Assembly (NCBI GenBank): GCA_937892955.1 | Contig: CALBKH010000065.1 | Span: 1 to 7,021, forward strand | Reading direction: 5' to 3' | Length of the DNA: 7,021 nucleotides | Origin: an uncultured Alphaproteobacteria bacterium | GTDB taxonomy: Bacteria > Pseudomonadota > Alphaproteobacteria > Rhizobiales > Ancalomicrobiaceae | Part shown: positions 5,320 through 7,021 of the stretch, piece after piece | How positions within the stretch are numbered: the first letter of the stretch is position 1 | Layout: every line of letters starts with the position of its first letter | The notes under the pieces: generated by a model | Seen by the model: the letters and a program-made list of their open reading frames with translations, nothing else | What the model was told of the DNA's origin: nothing | The model's database searches: none | Translations under genes and position numbers: made by a program

Positions 5320-6858
5320 TCAATCGGCGGACGGCTTGCGGATCGTGCCGCCGTGGCCGGTCCAGATCTCGGCGACCGTCGCCACCATCTCGGCGACGGC
5401 GACCTCGACCTGCGCGGGGCGCGCCGCCTTCCATTCGGCGTTGGACTTGATCGCTTCGGCGGCCTTGGCGCCTTCGATCAGGTCCTTGATCTGGACGACG
5501 CCGGCCTCGCGCTCGTTCGAGCCCTGGATGATCACGCAAGGCGACTTGCGGCGGTCGGCGTATTTCATCTGCGCCTTCATGCCCGACGAGCCGAGATAGC
5601 ACTCGGAGCGGATCCCGGCGTCGCGCAACTGCTTGGTCAGCGCCAGATAGGCGCCGACCTGATCGCGGTCCATCACCAGCACCACCACCGGGCCGAGGTC
5701 TTCGGACGCCGTGAGGATCGGGCTCTTGACCGCCTTCAGCGCCGTCATCAGCCGCGACACGCCGATCGAAAAGCCGGTCGCCGGCGCCGGTTCGGAGAGG
5801 AAGCGCGACACCAGCCCGTCGTAGCGCCCGCCGCCGCCGACCGAGCCGAAGCGGACGATCTCGCCCTTGTCGTTCGGCACCTCGAAGGTGAGTTCTACTT
5901 CGTAAACAGGGCCGGTGTAGTACTCGAGTCCACGGACCACCGATGGGTCGATGCGAATTCGATCAAAATCGTAGCCCGCTGTACACCATAGAGAAGCCAT
6001 TTCTCTTAACTCGGATATACCCGTTACGCCAACCGGGCTTACGCCGACGCCAAACTGCCAATCATCGAGAAATGTGTTCCAGTAGTCGATCGCGGATTCG
6101 TCGGGATTCGGAAGTAATTTGAATCCGAAGTACATCCCAACACGTGCGATCTGTTCGTCATTGAGCCCCGCACCGGGCGTGAAGTCGCCGGACTGGTCGA
6201 GCCGCCCCTTGCCGAGCAGGTCGCGCACGCCCTCCGAGCCTACCTTGTCGAGCTTGTCGATGGCGCGCAGCACGGTCAGGCGCTTGTGGCCGTTCTCCTC
6301 GCCGGAAAGGCCGATCGCCTCCATGACGCCGTCGAGGACCTTGCGGTTGTTGACCTTGACCACGTACTGGCCACGGGCGAGCCCCACCGCCTCCATGGCG
6401 TCGGCCATCATCATGCAGATCTCGGCGTCGGCCGCGACCGAGGCCGCACCGACCGTGTCGGCGTCGAACTGCATGAACTGGCGGAAGCGGCCCGGACCCG
6501 GCTTCTCGTTGCGGAACACCCAGCCGACCCGGTAGCTGCGATAGGGCTTGGGAACTTGCGTCCAGTTCTCGGCGGCGTAGCGGGCGAGCGGCGCGGTCAG
6601 GTCGTAGCGCAAGCTCAGCCACTGCTCGTCGTCGTCCTGGACCGAGAAGACGCCCTCGTTCGGTCGGTCCTGATCCGGCAGGAATTTTCCCAGCGCGTCG
6701 GTGTATTCGACGAGCGGCGTCTCCACCGCCTCGAAGCCGTAGAGCTCGTAGATCTCGCGGATCTTGCCGAGCATCGCCTCGGTCGCCTTGACCTCGGCCG
6801 GACCGCGATCGACGAAGCCGCGCGGCACCCGCGCTTTCAGTTTCGTCTCGTTCGCCAT
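5320..6858 (-). CDS. hisS: Histidyl-tRNA synthetase HisS
   Basis: Joins histidine to tRNA-His using ATP; cytoplasmic class II synthetase, 512 residues. Motif 2 spans about 106-137 (YRSYRVGWVFRNEKP then RFRQFMQFDADT), the histidine-pocket motif is LEYYTGPVYE at 311-320, and motif 3 is GGGGRYDGL at 341-349 followed by GFSIGVSRL at 362-370. The anticodon-binding domain occupies about 388-505. The motif-2 loop (GPGRFRQFMQFDADT) differs from the usual bacterial GRYRQFHQ form and looks like the alphaproteobacterial type, which is known to charge tRNA-His lacking the extra G-1 base. The start at 6858 gives the normal N-terminus MANETKLKARVPRGF. A TTG at 6948 in the same frame would add 30 arginine-rich residues read through a hairpin and is rejected. 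It is the first gene of the his operon seen here. Residues 229-325 are written in markedly lower-GC DNA without loss of frame. Confidence 0.95.
   Translation of the reverse strand: MANETKLKARVPRGFVDRGPAEVKATEAMLGKIREIYELYGFEAVETPLVEYTDALGKFLPDQDRPNEGVFSVQDDDEQWLSLRYDLTAPLARYAAENWTQVPKPYRSYRVGWVFRNEKPGPGRFRQFMQFDADTVGAASVAADAEICMMMADAMEAVGLARGQYVVKVNNRKVLDGVMEAIGLSGEENGHKRLTVLRAIDKLDKVGSEGVRDLLGKGRLDQSGDFTPGAGLNDEQIARVGMYFGFKLLPNPDESAIDYWNTFLDDWQFGVGVSPVGVTGISELREMASLWCTAGYDFDRIRIDPSVVRGLEYYTGPVYEVELTFEVPNDKGEIVRFGSVGGGGRYDGLVSRFLSEPAPATGFSIGVSRLMTALKAVKSPILTASEDLGPVVVLVMDRDQVGAYLALTKQLRDAGIRSECYLGSSGMKAQMKYADRRKSPCVIIQGSNEREAGVVQIKDLIEGAKAAEAIKSNAEWKAARPAQVEVAVAEMVATVAEIWTGHGGTIRKPSAD
5885..6172. 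other. Low-GC block inside hisS
   Basis: Hand counts by 60-bp lines give 55, 50, 55, 45 and 58% GC from 5881 to 6180, about 53% overall, against 73% for 5821-5880 and 75% for 6181-6240. Codons uncommon in the rest of the gene cluster here (TTA, AGA, ATA, CTA, ACA on the minus strand). Both edges are abrupt. The block encodes residues 229-325 of HisS, including the histidine-pocket motif. Homologous replacement from a lower-GC donor is a reasonable explanation. Confidence 0.65.
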
Positions 6859-6888
6859 CGATCCACCCGCTTTTCGAACACCAACACG

Positions 6889-6910
6889 AAAACCCGCGCG
6901 GTCGCGCGGG
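6889..6910 (-). terminator. GC-rich hairpin with T-run in the hisS leader
   Basis: On the minus strand a perfect stem CCCGCGC/GCGCGGG (7 bp with a GACC loop, or 8 bp with a 2-nt loop; 6893-6910) is followed directly by TTTT (6892-6889). It ends 30 nt before the hisS start. It may end a minus-strand transcript entering from the right, or act as an attenuator-like element at the 5' end of the his mRNA. The T-run is short, so efficiency would be modest. Confidence 0.5.
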
Positions 6911-6919
6911 GTCGCGAGG

Positions 6920-6948
6920 TTCCTAGACCGGATCGCCGCGCCGGACAA
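6920..6948 (-). promoter_or_regulatory. Candidate promoter of the hisS-hisZ-hisG operon
   Basis: On the minus strand TTGTCC (6948-6943) and TAGGAA (6925-6920) are 17 nt apart. The -35 matches four of six consensus bases, the -10 only three. A start near 6913 would put the leader hairpin at the very 5' end of the message. The 163 bp from 6859 to the window end hold this element, the hairpin, a 10-bp direct repeat (GCCGCGCCGG at 6935 and 6951) and no gene I can support. Confidence 0.3.
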
Positions 6949-7021
6949 GCGCCGCGCCGGCCGGTGCAGGGCAATCGCTCGAAACGTTCGGGGATTCCGG
7001 CATGGGCGTTGCCGTGATTCA

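Noticed and set aside
6859..6948. Longer HisS start at a TTG codon (542 residues)
   Set aside because: The added residues are read through a perfect hairpin and its T-run and overlap the likely promoter; MANETKLKARVPRGF is a typical synthetase N-terminus.
6935..6960. 10-bp direct repeat GCCGCGCCGG with a 16-bp period
   Set aside because: Two short copies in GC-rich DNA are not enough for a regulatory or CRISPR-like call.
6923..7003. Short minus-strand open frame (26 codons) upstream of hisS as a histidine leader peptide
   Set aside because: It contains no histidine codon, so it cannot serve as a classic his attenuation leader; it also covers the candidate promoter.
6286..7017. Plus-strand open frame of 243 codons opposite the start of hisS
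   Set aside because: Antisense shadow; it runs through the hisS leader hairpin and has no known domain.

Overview
The window is a stretch of ordinary chromosome from a high-GC alphaproteobacterium, most likely of the order Hyphomicrobiales (Rhizobiales). The evidence is the very GC-rich codon use (hand counts of 68-75% GC in several normal stretches), an alphaproteobacterial-type histidyl-tRNA synthetase of about 510 residues, and the gene order hisS-hisZ-hisG. It holds five protein genes. There is no tRNA, rRNA, insertion sequence, phage gene or CRISPR array.

Layout. Positions 1-267 are non-coding: two hairpins, a strong intrinsic terminator with a cUUCGg loop (75-104) that ends a transcript entering from the left, a third hairpin, and a plausible promoter for the next gene. 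Positions 268-1251 (+) encode an exported DUF4424 protein of unknown function. Positions 1252-1471 are a regulatory gap with an inverted repeat and a -10-like hexamer. Positions 1472-2893 (+) encode a bacteriohemerythrin-PAS-GGDEF diguanylate cyclase, predicted to link oxygen or redox state to c-di-GMP. It meets the next operon tail to tail across 27 bp.

The minus strand from 6858 down to 2921 is a compact operon: hisS (histidyl-tRNA synthetase), then hisZ 39 nt later, then hisG overlapping hisZ by 4 nt (ATGA). HisG and HisZ should form the ATP phosphoribosyltransferase that starts histidine biosynthesis, and HisS charges the histidine onto tRNA. One transcript therefore covers the entry step of synthesis and the use of the amino acid. 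HisZ is itself a paralogue of HisS.

No clearly new system is visible. The most interesting points are: (1) an extra N-terminal region of about 80 residues on HisZ, made of two copies of a short helical repeat and written in lower-GC DNA; (2) a sharp low-GC block of about 290 bp inside hisS, keeping frame and covering the histidine-binding motif; (3) a HisG of long-form size next to a hisZ; (4) a hairpin-rich region at the left edge that could be the 3' part of a structured RNA.
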